From positions 13,268,001 to 13,332,000 of the forward strand of contig OZ176052.1 in assembly GCA_964247055.1 (NCBI GenBank): a DNA stretch of 64,000 nucleotides, given 5' to 3'. Of this stretch, positions 1 to 9,808 are shown in pieces (position 1 is the first letter of the stretch; each line of letters opens with the position of its first letter). The notes under the pieces are model-generated. The model made no database searches and was not told where the DNA came from. It saw only the letters and a program-made list of their open reading frames with translations. The translations under genes and the position numbers were made by a program. This stretch comes from Paragordius varius. Taxonomy: Eukaryota; Nematomorpha.

Positions 1-10
1 ATATAGAGAT

Positions 11-23
11 AGTTTGACAAACT
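11..23. other. 13-bp odd palindrome AGTTTGACAAACT (one per unit)
   Basis: AGTTTG and CAAACT are reverse complements around a single central A. The element is present in most units. Several subfamilies alter it: AGTTTAGCAAACT (for example 556, 1811, 3065, 4853, 14656 and 58700), AGTTTGAAACT with 2 bp lost (for example 735, 3244 and 14835), and AGTTTGGCAAACT (34-40 kb). It contains TTTGACA, which resembles a bacterial -35 box by chance only. Function is unknown. Confidence 0.75.
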
Positions 24-28
24 CTTTC

Positions 29-121
29 ATATCCGATTTTTACAACGATACTTTAAAAATTATGGTATTAAACCAGTCGCATCAATACTCAAGTTAAACT
101 TTGTCCTTAAAAATCGGATAT
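29..121. repeat. 14-bp perfect inverted repeat with ACTAGT-centred loop
   Basis: The left arm ATATCCGATTTTTA (29-42) and right arm TAAAAATCGGATAT (108-121) are exact reverse complements with 65 bp between them. The hexamer at 72-77 (ACTAGT in most units) lies within half a base of the centre. Read outward from it, the half-loops share TTTAA at the same distance from the arms, plus GTATT with one gap. This suggests that the 93-bp core began as an inverted duplication that has since diverged. It recurs in every unit. Common variants (CATCTCCG, TCCAATTT, AAATTGG, AAATCGAA) break single pairs and are not matched by changes in the other arm. Confidence 0.85.
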
Positions 122-124
122 TGG

Positions 125-134
125 TCACCGGTGA
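125..134. other. Conserved 10-bp dyad TCACCGGTGA (one per unit)
   Basis: This is a perfect palindrome. Allowing two mismatches, the symmetry extends to 12-bp arms through flanking TATTGG and CAAAAT. It recurs in nearly all units. Perhaps 30-40 of about 357 carry a change, for example CACCAGTG near 9950, 21365, 23677 and 35400, CACCTGTG near 11195, 16381 and 18344, GGTTACC near 7275 and 8699, CAGCGGTG near 25632 and 28297, and CCGGTTAA near 24746 and 47515. The core is the only GC-rich patch of an AT-rich unit. Short dyads in centromeric satellites are known protein sites in some lineages (the CENP-B box is one), but this sequence does not match that box. A binding role is inference. Confidence 0.85.
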
Positions 135-333
135 ACAAAATTATTTTTTATACATTCTCTTAGCAAGACTACATCAAAATATAGAGATAGTTTGACAAAC
201 TCTTTCATATCCGATTTTTACAACGATACTTTAAAAATTAATGTATTAAACTAGTCGCATCAATACTCAAGTTAAACTTTGTCCTTAAAAATTGGATATT
301 GGTCACCGGTGAACAAAATAATTTTTTATATAT

Positions 334-2432
334 TCTTAGCAAGACTACATCAAAATATAGATATAGTTTGACAAACTCTTTCATATCCGATTTTTACAAC
401 GATACTTTAAAAATTAATGTATAAAACTAGTCGTATCAATAAATCGCATCAATACTTAAGTTAAACTTTGTCCTTAAAAATCGGATATTGGTCACCGGTG
501 AACAAAATTATTTTTTATACATTCTCTTAGTAGGACTACATCAAAATATAGAGATAGTTTAGCAAACTCTTTCATATCCGATTTTTACAACGATACTTTA
601 AAAATTAATGTATAAAACTAGTCGCATCAATACTCAAGTTAAACTTTGTCCTTAAAAATTGAATATTGGTCACCGGTGAACAAAATTATTTTTTATACAT
701 TCTCTTAGTAAGACTACATCAAAATATAGAGATAGTTTGAAACTCTTTCATATCCGATTTTTACAACGATACTTTAAAAATTGATGTGTTAAACTAGTCG
801 CATCAATACTCAAGTTAAACTTTGTCCTTAAAAATCGAATATTGGTCACCGGTGAACAAAATTATTTTTTATACATTCTCTTAGTAAGACTACATCAAAA
901 TATAGAGATAGTTTGACAAACTCTTTTATATTCGATTTTTACAACGATACTTTAAAAATTAATGTATAAAACTAGTCGCATCAATACTCAAGTTAAACTT
1001 TATCCGTAATAATCGGATATTGGTCACCGGTGAACAAAATAATTTTTTATACATTCTCTTAGTAAGACTACATCAAAATATAGAGATAGTTTGACAAACT
1101 CTTTCATATCCAATTTTTACAACGATACTTTAAAAATTATGGTATTAAACCAGTCGCATCAATACTCAAGTTAAACTTTGTCCTTAAAAATCGGATATTG
1201 GTCACCGGTGAACATAATTATTTTTTATACATTCTCTTAGTCAGACTACATCAAAATATATAATAGTTTGACAAACTCTTTCATATCTGATTTTTACAAC
1301 GATACTTTAAAAATTAATGTATAAAACTAGTCGCATCAATACTCAAGTTAAACTTTATCCTTAAAAATTGGATATTGGTCACCGGTGAACAAAATAATTT
1401 TTTATACATTCTCTTAGTAAGACTACATCAAAATTTAGAGATAGTTTGACAAACTCTTTCATATCCGATTTTTACAACGATACTTTAAAAATTATGGTAT
1501 TAAACTAGTCGCATCAATACTCAAATTTAACTTTGTCCTTAAAAATCGGATATTGGTCACCGGTGAACAAAATTATTTTTTATATATTCTCTTAGCAAGA
1601 CTACATCAAAATATAGAGATAGTTTGACAAACTCTTTCATACCGATTTTTACAACGATACTTTAAAAATTAATGTATAAAACTAGTCGTATCAATAAATC
1701 GCATCAATACTCAAGTTAAACTTTGTCCTTAAAAATCGGATATTGGTCACCGGTGAACAAAATTATTTTTTATACATTCTCTTAGTAGGACTACATCAAA
1801 ATATAGAGATAGTTTAGCAAACTCTTTCATATCCGATTTTTAAAACGATACTTTAAAAATTAATATAAAACTAGTCGCATCAATACTCAAGTTAAACTTT
1901 GTCCTTAAAAATCGAATATTGGTCACCGGTGAACAAAATTATTTTTTATACATTCTCTTAGTAAGACTACATCAAAATATAGAGATAGTTTGAAACTCTT
2001 TCATATCCGATTTTGACAACGATACTTTAAAAATTAATGTGTTAAACTAGTCGCATCAATACTCAAGTTAAACTTTGTCCTTAAAAATTGGATATTGGTC
2101 ACCGGTGAACAAAATTATTTTTTATACATTCTCTTAGTAAGACTACATCAAAATATAGAGATAGTTTGACAAACTCTTTCATATCCGATTTTAACAACGA
2201 TACTTTAAAAATTAATGTATTAAACTAGTCGCATCAATACTCAAGTTAAACTTTGTCCTTAAAAATCGGATATTGGTCACCGGTGAACAAAATAATTTTT
2301 TATACATTCTCTTAGCAAGACTACATCAAAATTTAGAGATAGTTTGACAAACTCTTTCATATCCGATTTTTACAACGATACTTTAAAAATTATGGTATTA
2401 AACTAGTCGCATCAATACTCAAGTTAAACTTT
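334..2432 (+). repeat. Long segmental copy A1 (partner 14434-16532)
   Basis: About 2.1 kb is repeated exactly 14,100 bp downstream. Reading the two copies line by line I find three substitutions (near 783/14883, 1430/15530 and 2282/16382) and no indel, about 99.86% identity. The block holds about 12 units, including two 190/191-bp units (370-560, 1626-1815) and the ordered marker units AGTTTAGCAAACT, AGTTTGAAACT, TTATATTCGATTT, CCGTAATAATCGG, TATCCAATTTT and AACATAATT with TATATAATAG. The same order in both copies shows block transfer rather than independent unit change. Confidence 0.9.
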
Positions 2433-3829
2433 GTCCTTAAAAATCGGATATTGGTCACCGGTGAACAAAATTATTTTTTATATATTCTCTTAGCAAGACT
2501 ACATCAAAATATAGAGATAGTTTGACAAACTCTTTCATACCGATTTTTACAACGATACTTTATAAATTATGGTATTAAACCAGTCGCATCAATACTCAAG
2601 TTAAACTTTGTCCTTAAAAATCGGATATTGGTCACCGGTGAACAAAATTATTTTTTATACATTCTCTTAGTAAGACTACATCAAAATATATAGATAGTTT
2701 GACAAACTCTTTCATATCCGATTTTTACAACGATACTTTAAAAATTATGGTATTAAACCAGTCGCATCAATACTCAAGTTAAACTTTGTCCTTAAAAATC
2801 GGATATTGGTCACCGGTGAACAAAATTATTTTTTATACATTCTCTTAGTAAGACTACATCAAAATATAGAGATTGTTTGACAAACTCTTTCATATCCGAT
2901 TTTTACAACGATACTTTAAAAATTAATGTATAAAACTAGTCGTATCAATAAATCGCATCAATACTCAAGTTAAACTTTGTCCTTAAAAATCGGATATTGG
3001 TCACCGGTGAACAAAATTATTTTTTATACATTCTCTTAGTAGGACTACATCAAAATATAGAGATAGTTTAGCAAACTCTTTCATATCCGATTTTTACAAC
3101 GATACTTTAAAAATTAATGTATAAAACTAGTCGCATCAATACTCAAGTTAAACTTTGTCCTTAAAAATTGAATATTGGTCACCGGTGAACAAAATTATTT
3201 TTTATACATTCTCTTAGTAAGACTACATCAAAATATAGAGATAGTTTGAAACTCTTTCATATCCGATTTTTACAACGATACTTTAAAAATTAATGTGTTA
3301 AACTAGTCGCATCAATACTCAAGTTAAACTTTGTCCTTAAAAATCGAATATTGGTCACCGGTGAACAAAATTATTTTTTATACATTCTCTTAGTAAGACT
3401 ACATCAAAATATAGAGATAGTTTGACAAACTCTTTTATATTCGATTTTTACAACGATACTTTAAAAATTAATGTATAAAACTAGTCGCATCAATACTCAA
3501 GTTAAACTTTATCCGTAATAATCGGATATTGGTCACCGGTGAACAAAATAATTTTTTATACATTCTCTTAGTAAGACTACATCAAAATATAGAGATAGTT
3601 TGACAAACTCTTTCATATCCAATTTTTACAACGATACTTTAAAAATTATGGTATTAAACCAGTCGCATCAATACTCAAGTTAAACTTTGTCCTTAAAAAT
3701 CGGATATTGGTCACCGGTGAACATAATTATTTTTTATACATTCTCTTAGTCAGACTACATCAAAATATATAATAGTTTGACAAACTCTTTCATATCTGAT
3801 TTTTACAACGATACTTTAAAAATTAATGT
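371..3829 (+). repeat. 2509-bp higher-order repeat, one full and one partial copy
   Basis: Marker units recur 2509 bp apart: AGTTTAGC at 556 and 3065, TTATATTCG in the units at 915 and 3424, and AACATAATT with AGTCAGAC near 1213 and 3722. Similarity runs from about 371-1320 to about 2880-3829, so the unit is about 14 monomers. Inside it, AGTTTAGC units also lie 1255 bp apart (556, 1811), so the 2509-bp unit is itself about two related 7-monomer halves. After 3829 the sequence switches register to the 1790-bp repeat. Confidence 0.85.
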
Positions 3830-4625
3830 GTTAAACTAGTCGCATCAATACTCAAGTTAAACTTTGTCCTTAAAAATTGGATATTGGTCACCGGTGAACA
3901 AAATTATTTTTTATACATTCTCTTAGTAAGACTACATCAAAATATAGAGATAGTTTGACAAACTCTTTCATATCCGATTTTAACAACGATACTTTAAAAA
4001 TTAATGTATTAAACTAGTCGCATCAATACTCAAGTTAAACTTTGTCCTTAAAAATCGGATATTGGTCACCGGTGAACAAAATAATTTTTTATACATTCTC
4101 TTAGCAAGACTACATCAAAATTTAGAGATAGTTTGACAAACTCTTTCATATCCGATTTTTACAACGATACTTTAAAAATTATGGTATTAAACTAGTCGCA
4201 TCAATACTCAAATTAAACTTTGTCCTTAAAAATCGGATATTGGTCACCGGTGAACAAAATTATTTTTTATATATTCTCTTAGCAAGACTACATCAAAATA
4301 TAGAGATAGTTTGACAAACTCTTTCATACCGATTTTTACAACGATACTTTAAAAATTATGGTATTAAACCAGTCGCATCAATACTCAAGTTAAACTTTGT
4401 CCTTAAAAATCGGATATTGGTCACCGGTGAACAAAATTATTTTTTATACATTCTCTTAGTAAGACTACATCAAAATATATAGATAGTTTGACAAACTCTT
4501 TCATATCCGATTTTTACAACGATACTTTAAAAATTATGGTATTAAACCAGTCGCATCAATACTCAAGTTAAACTTTGTCCTTAAAAATCGGATATTGGTC
4601 ACCGGTGAACAAAATTATTTTTTAT
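2040..4625 (+). repeat. 1790-bp repeat: 2040-2835 copied at 3830-4625
   Basis: The private marker GATTTTAACAACG (near 2188 and 3978), the 177-bp unit with CATACCG (near 2537 and 4326) and the TATATAGATAG unit (near 2692 and 4482) all recur 1790 bp apart. From about 4625 the copy changes again, matching about 1584 onward at an offset of 3042 and then about 3065 onward at 1788. The first 5.6 kb is therefore a mosaic of several register shifts, as expected from repeated unequal exchange. Confidence 0.8.
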
Positions 4626-5699
4626 ATATTCTCTTAGCAAGACTACATCAAAATATAGAGATAGTTTGACAAACTCTTTCATACCGATTTTTACAACGAT
4701 ACTTTAAAAATTAATGTATAAAACTAGTCGTATCAATAAATCGCATCAATACTCAAGTTAAACTTTGTCCTTAAAAATCGGATATTGGTCACCGGTGAAC
4801 AAAATTATTTTTTATACATTCTCTTAGTAGGACTACATCAAAATATAGAGATAGTTTAGCAAACTCTTTCATATCCGATTTTTACAACGATACTTTAAAA
4901 ATTAATGTATAAAACTAGTCGCATCAATACTCAAGTTAAACTTTGTCCTTAAAAATTGAATATTGGTCACCGGTGAACAAAATTATTTTTTATACATTCT
5001 CTTAGTAAGACTACATCAAAATATAGAGATAGTTTGAAACTCTTTCATATCCGATTTTTACAACGATACTTTAAAAATTAATGTGTTAAACTAGTCGCAT
5101 CAATACTCAAGTTAAACTTTGTCCTTAAAAATCGAATATTGGTCACCGGTGAACAAAATTATTTTTTATACATTCTCTTAGTAAGACTACATCAAAATAT
5201 AGAGATAGTTTGACAAACTCTTTCATATCCGATTTTTACAACGATACTTTAAAAATTAATGTGTTAAACTAGTCGCATCAATACTCAAGTTAAACTTTGT
5301 CCTTAAAAATCGAATATTGGTCACCGGTGAACAAAATTATTTTTTATACATTCTCTTAGTAAGACTACATCAAAATATAGAGATAGTTTGACAAACTCTT
5401 TTATATTCGATTTTTACAACGATACTTTAAAAATTAATGTATTAAACTAGTCGCATCAATACTCAAGTTAAACTTTGTCCTTAAAAATCGGATATTGGTC
5501 ACCGGTGAACAAAATAATTTTTTATACATTCTCTTAGCAAGACTACATCAAAATTTAGAGATAGTTTGACAAACTCTTTCATATCCGATTTTTACAACGA
5601 TACTTTAAAAATTATGGTATTAAACTAGTCGCATCAATACTCAAATTAAACTTTGTCCTTAAAAATCGGATATTGGTCACCGGTGAACAAAATTATTTT

Positions 5700-8280
5700 T
5701 TATACATTCTCTTAGTAAGACTACATCAAAATATATAGATAGTTTGACAAACTCTTTCATATCCGATTTTTACAACGATACTTTAAAAATTATGGTATTA
5801 AACCAGTCGCATCAATACTCAAGTTAAACTTTGTCCTTAAAAATCGGATATTGGTCACCGGTGAACAAAATTATTTTTTATACATTCTCTTAGTAAGACT
5901 ACATCAAAATATAGAGATTGTTTGACAAACTCTTTCATATCCGATTTTTACAACGATACTTTAAAAATTAATGTATAAAACTAGTCGCATCAATACTCAA
6001 GTTAAACTTTATCCTTAAAAATTGGATATTGGTCACCGGTGAACAAAATTATTTTTTATACATTCTCTTAGTAAGACTACATCAAAATATAGAGATAGTT
6101 TGACAAACTCTTTCATATCCGATTTTTACAACGATACTTTAAAAATTAATGTGTTAAACTAGTGGCATCAATACTCAAGTTAAACTTTGTCCTTAAAAAT
6201 CGGATATTGGTCACCGGTGAACAAAATTATTTTCTATACATTCTCTTAGTAATTACATCAAAATATAGAGATAGTTTGACAAACTCTTTCATATCCGATT
6301 TTTACAACGATACATTAAAAATTACTGTATTAAACTAGTCGCATCAATACTCAAGTTAAACTTTGTCCTTAAAAATCGGATATTGGTCACCGGTGAACAA
6401 AATAATTTTTTATACATTCTCTAAGTAAGACTACATCAAAATATAGAGATAGTTTGACAAACTCTTTCATATCCGATTTTTACAACGATACTTTAAAAAT
6501 TAATGTATTAAACTAGTCGCATCAATACTCAAGTTAAACTTTGTCCTTAAAAATCGGATATTGGTCACCGGTGAACAAAATTATTTTTTATACATTCTCT
6601 TAGCAAGACTACATCAAAATATAGAGATAGTTTGACAAACTCTTTCATATCCGATTTTTACAACGATACTTTATAAATTAATGTATAAAACTAGTCGCAT
6701 CAATACTCAAGTTAAACTTTGTCCTTAAAAATCGGATATTGGTCACCGGTGAACAAAATACTTTTTTATACATTCTCTTAGTAACTACATCCAAATATAG
6801 AGATATTTTGACAAACTCTTTCATATCCGATTTTTACAACGATACTTTAAAAATTACTGTATTAAACTAGTCGCATCAATACTCAAGTTAAACTTTGTCC
6901 TTAAAAATCGGATATTGGTCACCGGCGAACAAAATAATTTTTTATACATTCTCTTAGTAAGACTACATCAAAATATAGAGATAGTTTGACAAACTCTTTC
7001 ATCTCCGATTTTTACAACGATACTTTAAAAATTAATGTATAAAACTAGTCGCATCAATACTCAAGTTAAACTTTGTCCTTAAAAATCGGATATTGGTCAC
7101 CGGTGAACAAAATTATTTTTTATACATTCTCTTAGTAAGACTACATCAAAATATAGAGATAGTTTGACAAACTCTTTCATATCCGATTTTTACAACGATA
7201 CTTTAAAAATTAATGTATTAAACTAGTCGCATCAATACTCAAGTTAAACTTTGTCCTTAAAAATCGGATATTGGTTACCGGTGAACAAAATTATTTTTTA
7301 TACATTCTCTTAGTAAGACTACATCAAAATATAGAGATTGTTTGACAAACTCTTTCATATCCGATTTTTACTACGATACTTTAAAAATTACTGTATTAAA
7401 CTAGTCGCATCAATACTCAAGTTAAACTTTGTCCTTAAAAATCGGATATTGGTCACCGGTGAACAAAATTATTTTTTATACATTCTCTTAGTAAGACTAC
7501 ATCAAAATATAGAGATAGTTTGACAAACTCTTTCATATCCGATTTTTACAACGATACTTTAAAAATTAATGTTTTAAACTAGTCGCATCAATACTCAAGT
7601 TAAACTTTGTCCTTAAAAATCGGATATTGGTCACCGGTGAACAAAATTATTTTTTATACATTCTCTTAGTAAGACTACATCAAAATATAGAGATTGTTTG
7701 ACAAACTCTTTCATATCCGATTTTTACAACGATACTTTAAAAATTAATGTATAAAACTAGTCGCATCAATACTCAAGTTAAACTTTATCCTTAAAAATTG
7801 GATATTGGTCACCGGTGAACAAAATAATTTTTTATACATTCTCTTAGTAAGACTACATCAAAATATAGAGATAGTTTGACAAACTCTTTCATCTCCGATT
7901 TTTACAACGATACTTTAAAAATTAATGTATAAAACTAGTCGCATCAATACTCAAGTTAAACTTTGTCCTTAAAAATCGGATATTGGTCACCGGTGAACAA
8001 AATTATTTTTTGTACATTCTCTTAGTAAGACTACATCAAAATATAGAGATAGTTTGACAAACTCTTTCATATCCGATTTTTACAACGATACTTTAAAAAT
8101 TAATGTATTAAACTAGTCGCATCAATACTCAAGTTAAACTTTGTCCTTAAAAATCGGATATTGGTCACCGGTGAACAAAATTATTTTTTATACATTCTCT
8201 TAGTAAGACTACATCAAAATATAGAGATAGTTTGACAAACTCTTTCATCTCCGATTTTTACAACGATACTTTAAAAATTA
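5700..8280 (+). repeat. Long segmental copy B1 (partner 18719-21299)
   Basis: About 2.58 kb matches 18719-21299 at a constant offset of 13,019. Shared rare markers are TTTTCTATAC with C at 6234 and 19253, ACTAGTGGC, CATTAAAAATTACTG, CCAAATATAGAGATATTTTG (6790 and 19809), and GATTTTTACTACG in the 7338 and 20357 units. I count about nine substitutions, roughly 99.6% identity. Just upstream the partner has one extra unit, because 5581-5690 matches at an offset of 12,841. Confidence 0.87.
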
Positions 8281-9808
8281 ATGTATAAACCTAGTCGCAT
8301 CAATACTCAAGTTAAACTTTGTCCTTGAAAATCGGATATTGGTCACCGGTGAACAAAATTATTTTTTAAACATTCTCTTAGTAAGACTACATCAAAATAT
8401 AGAGATAGTTTGACAAACTCTTTCATCTCCGATTTTTACAACGATACTTTAAAAATTAATGTATAAAACTAGTCGCATCAATACTCAAGTTAAACTTTGT
8501 CCTTAAAAATCGGATATTGGTCACCGGTGAACAAAATTATTTTTTATACATTCTCTTAGTAAGACTACATCAAAATATAGAGATAGTTTGACAAACTCTT
8601 TCATATCCGATTTTTACAACGATACTTTAAAAATTAATGTATTAAACTAGTCGCATCAATACTCAAGTTAAACTTTGTCCTTAAAAATCGGATATTGGTT
8701 ACCGGTGAACAAAATTATTTTTTATACATTCTCTTAGTAAGACTACATCAAAATATAGAGATTGTTTGACAAACTCTTTCATATCCGATTTTTACTACGA
8801 TACTTTAAAAATTACTGTATTAAACTAGTCGCATCAATACTCAAGTTAAACTTTGTCCTTAAAAATCGGATATTGGTCACCGGTGAACAAAATTATTTTT
8901 TATACATTCTCTTAGTAAGACTACATCAAAATATAGAGATAGTTTGACAAACTCTTTCATATCCGATTTTTACAACGATACTTTAAAAATTAATGTATTA
9001 AACTAGTCGCATCAATACTCAAGTTAAACTTTGTCCTTAAAAATCGGATATTGGTCACCGGTGAACAAAATTATTTTTTATACATTCTCTTAGTAAGACT
9101 ACATCAAAATATAGAGATTGTTTGACAAACTCTTTCATATCCGATTTTTACAACGATACTTTAAAAATTAATGTATAAAACTAGTCGCATCAATACTCAA
9201 GTTAAACTTTATCCTTAAAAATTGGATATTGGTCACCGGTGAACAAAATAATTTTTTATACATTCTCTTAGTAAGACTACATCAAAATATAGAGATAGTT
9301 TGACAAACTCTTTCATCTCCGATTTTTACAACGATACTTTAAAAATTAATGTATAAAACTAGTCGCATCAATACTCAAGTTAAACTTTGTCCTTAAAAAT
9401 CGGATATTGGTCACCTGTGAACAAAATTATTTTTTGTACATTCTCTTAGTAAGACTACATCAAAATATAGAGATAGTTTGACAAACTCTTTCATATCCGA
9501 TTTTTACAACGATACTTTAAAAATTAATGTATTAAACTAGTCGCATCAATACTCAAGTTAAACTTTGTCCTTAAAAATCGGATATTGGTCACCGGTGAAC
9601 AAAATTATTTTTTATACATTCTCTTAGTAAGACTACATCAAAATATAGAGATAGTTTGACAAACTCTTTCATCTCCGATTTTTACAACGATACTTTAAAA
9701 ATTAATGTATAAACCTAGTCGCATCAATACTCAAGTTAAACTTTGTCCTTAAAAATCGGATATTGGTCACCGGTGAACAAAATTATTTTTTTAAACATTC
9801 TCTTAGTA
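6961..9808 (+). repeat. 1424-bp tandem higher-order repeat, two copies
   Basis: Two adjacent eight-monomer blocks, about 6961-8384 and 8385-9808. Shared markers at 1424 bp spacing are CATCTCCG, GGTTACCGG (7276 and 8700), TTTTTACTACG (units 7338 and 8762), GATTGTTTG, TTTTTTGTACATT (8012 and 9436) and TATAAACCTAG. The copies differ at a few bases. Only one copy is seen in the partner locus near 20 kb, so this doubling postdates or was not included in that transfer. Confidence 0.85.

Larger units (their letters stand above)
16..193 (+). repeat. Representative 178-bp monomer (first complete unit)
   Basis: This is the reference unit used to describe the array. In unit coordinates it holds: left arm ATATCCGATTTTTA at 14-27, an A5 run at 40-44, the central hexamer (ACTAGT in the consensus, ACCAGT here) at 57-62, right arm TAAAAATCGGATAT at 93-106, the dyad TCACCGGTGA at 110-119, a T6 run at 129-134, and the half-dyad AGTTT at the end, completed by GACAAACT of the next unit. 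The commonest variants are TATGGTATT or AATGTATAAA or AATGTATTAA before the centre, CAAGTTAAA versus CAAATTAAA, AAATCGG versus AAATTGG, AAAATTATT versus AAAATAATT, and TTAGTAAG versus TTAGCAAG. The start is an arbitrary phase, not a biological boundary. Confidence 0.97.
370..5390 (+). repeat. Extended 190/191-bp monomers, first cluster
   Basis: Units 370-560, 1626-1815, 2879-3069 and 4668-4857 carry 13 extra bases, TCGTATCAATAAA, inserted right after the central ACTAG. The insert resembles the following TCGCATCAAT, so it looks like a short tandem duplication with AAA added. In this cluster each extended unit is followed by an AGTTTAGC unit, so the pair was copied together. The 190-bp members also have CATACCG in place of CATATCCG. 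Confidence 0.88.

Noticed and set aside
13-19. TTTGACA as a bacterial -35 promoter element, one per unit
   Set aside because: It is half of the AGTTTGACAAACT palindrome, repeats every 178 bp with no gene downstream, and the array is of eukaryotic type.
29-121. Inverted repeat as a transcription terminator or as ends of a MITE-type DNA transposon
   Set aside because: The 65-bp loop is too long for a simple terminator, no target-site duplication flanks the arms, and every copy is in tandem rather than dispersed.
29-121. Compensatory changes preserving the 14-bp stem
   Set aside because: Variants such as CATCTCCG, TCCAATTT, AAATTGG and AAATCGAA occur without matching changes in the other arm of the same unit, so stem pairing is not evidently selected.
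125-134. CENP-B box
   Set aside because: The dyad TCACCGGTGA does not match the mammalian box pattern; only the general idea of a symmetric site in a satellite is shared.
37-149. Phased A/T runs giving intrinsic DNA bending
   Set aside because: Runs of five or six A or T centre at about 39, 57, 111 and 146, and the gaps (18, 54, 35) do not fit a helical repeat consistently. A bend remains possible but is not shown.
7338-7523. 61-codon open frame starting at TTG; the same frame also at 8762-8947, 10009-10194, 20357-20542, 21425-21610, 23736-23921 and 28905-29090
   Set aside because: Each is just one satellite unit read in a frame that happens to lack stops when GATTGTTTG supplies a TTG. No ATG start, no ribosome site, no codon bias and no homologue is evident, and its changes follow those of the repeat.
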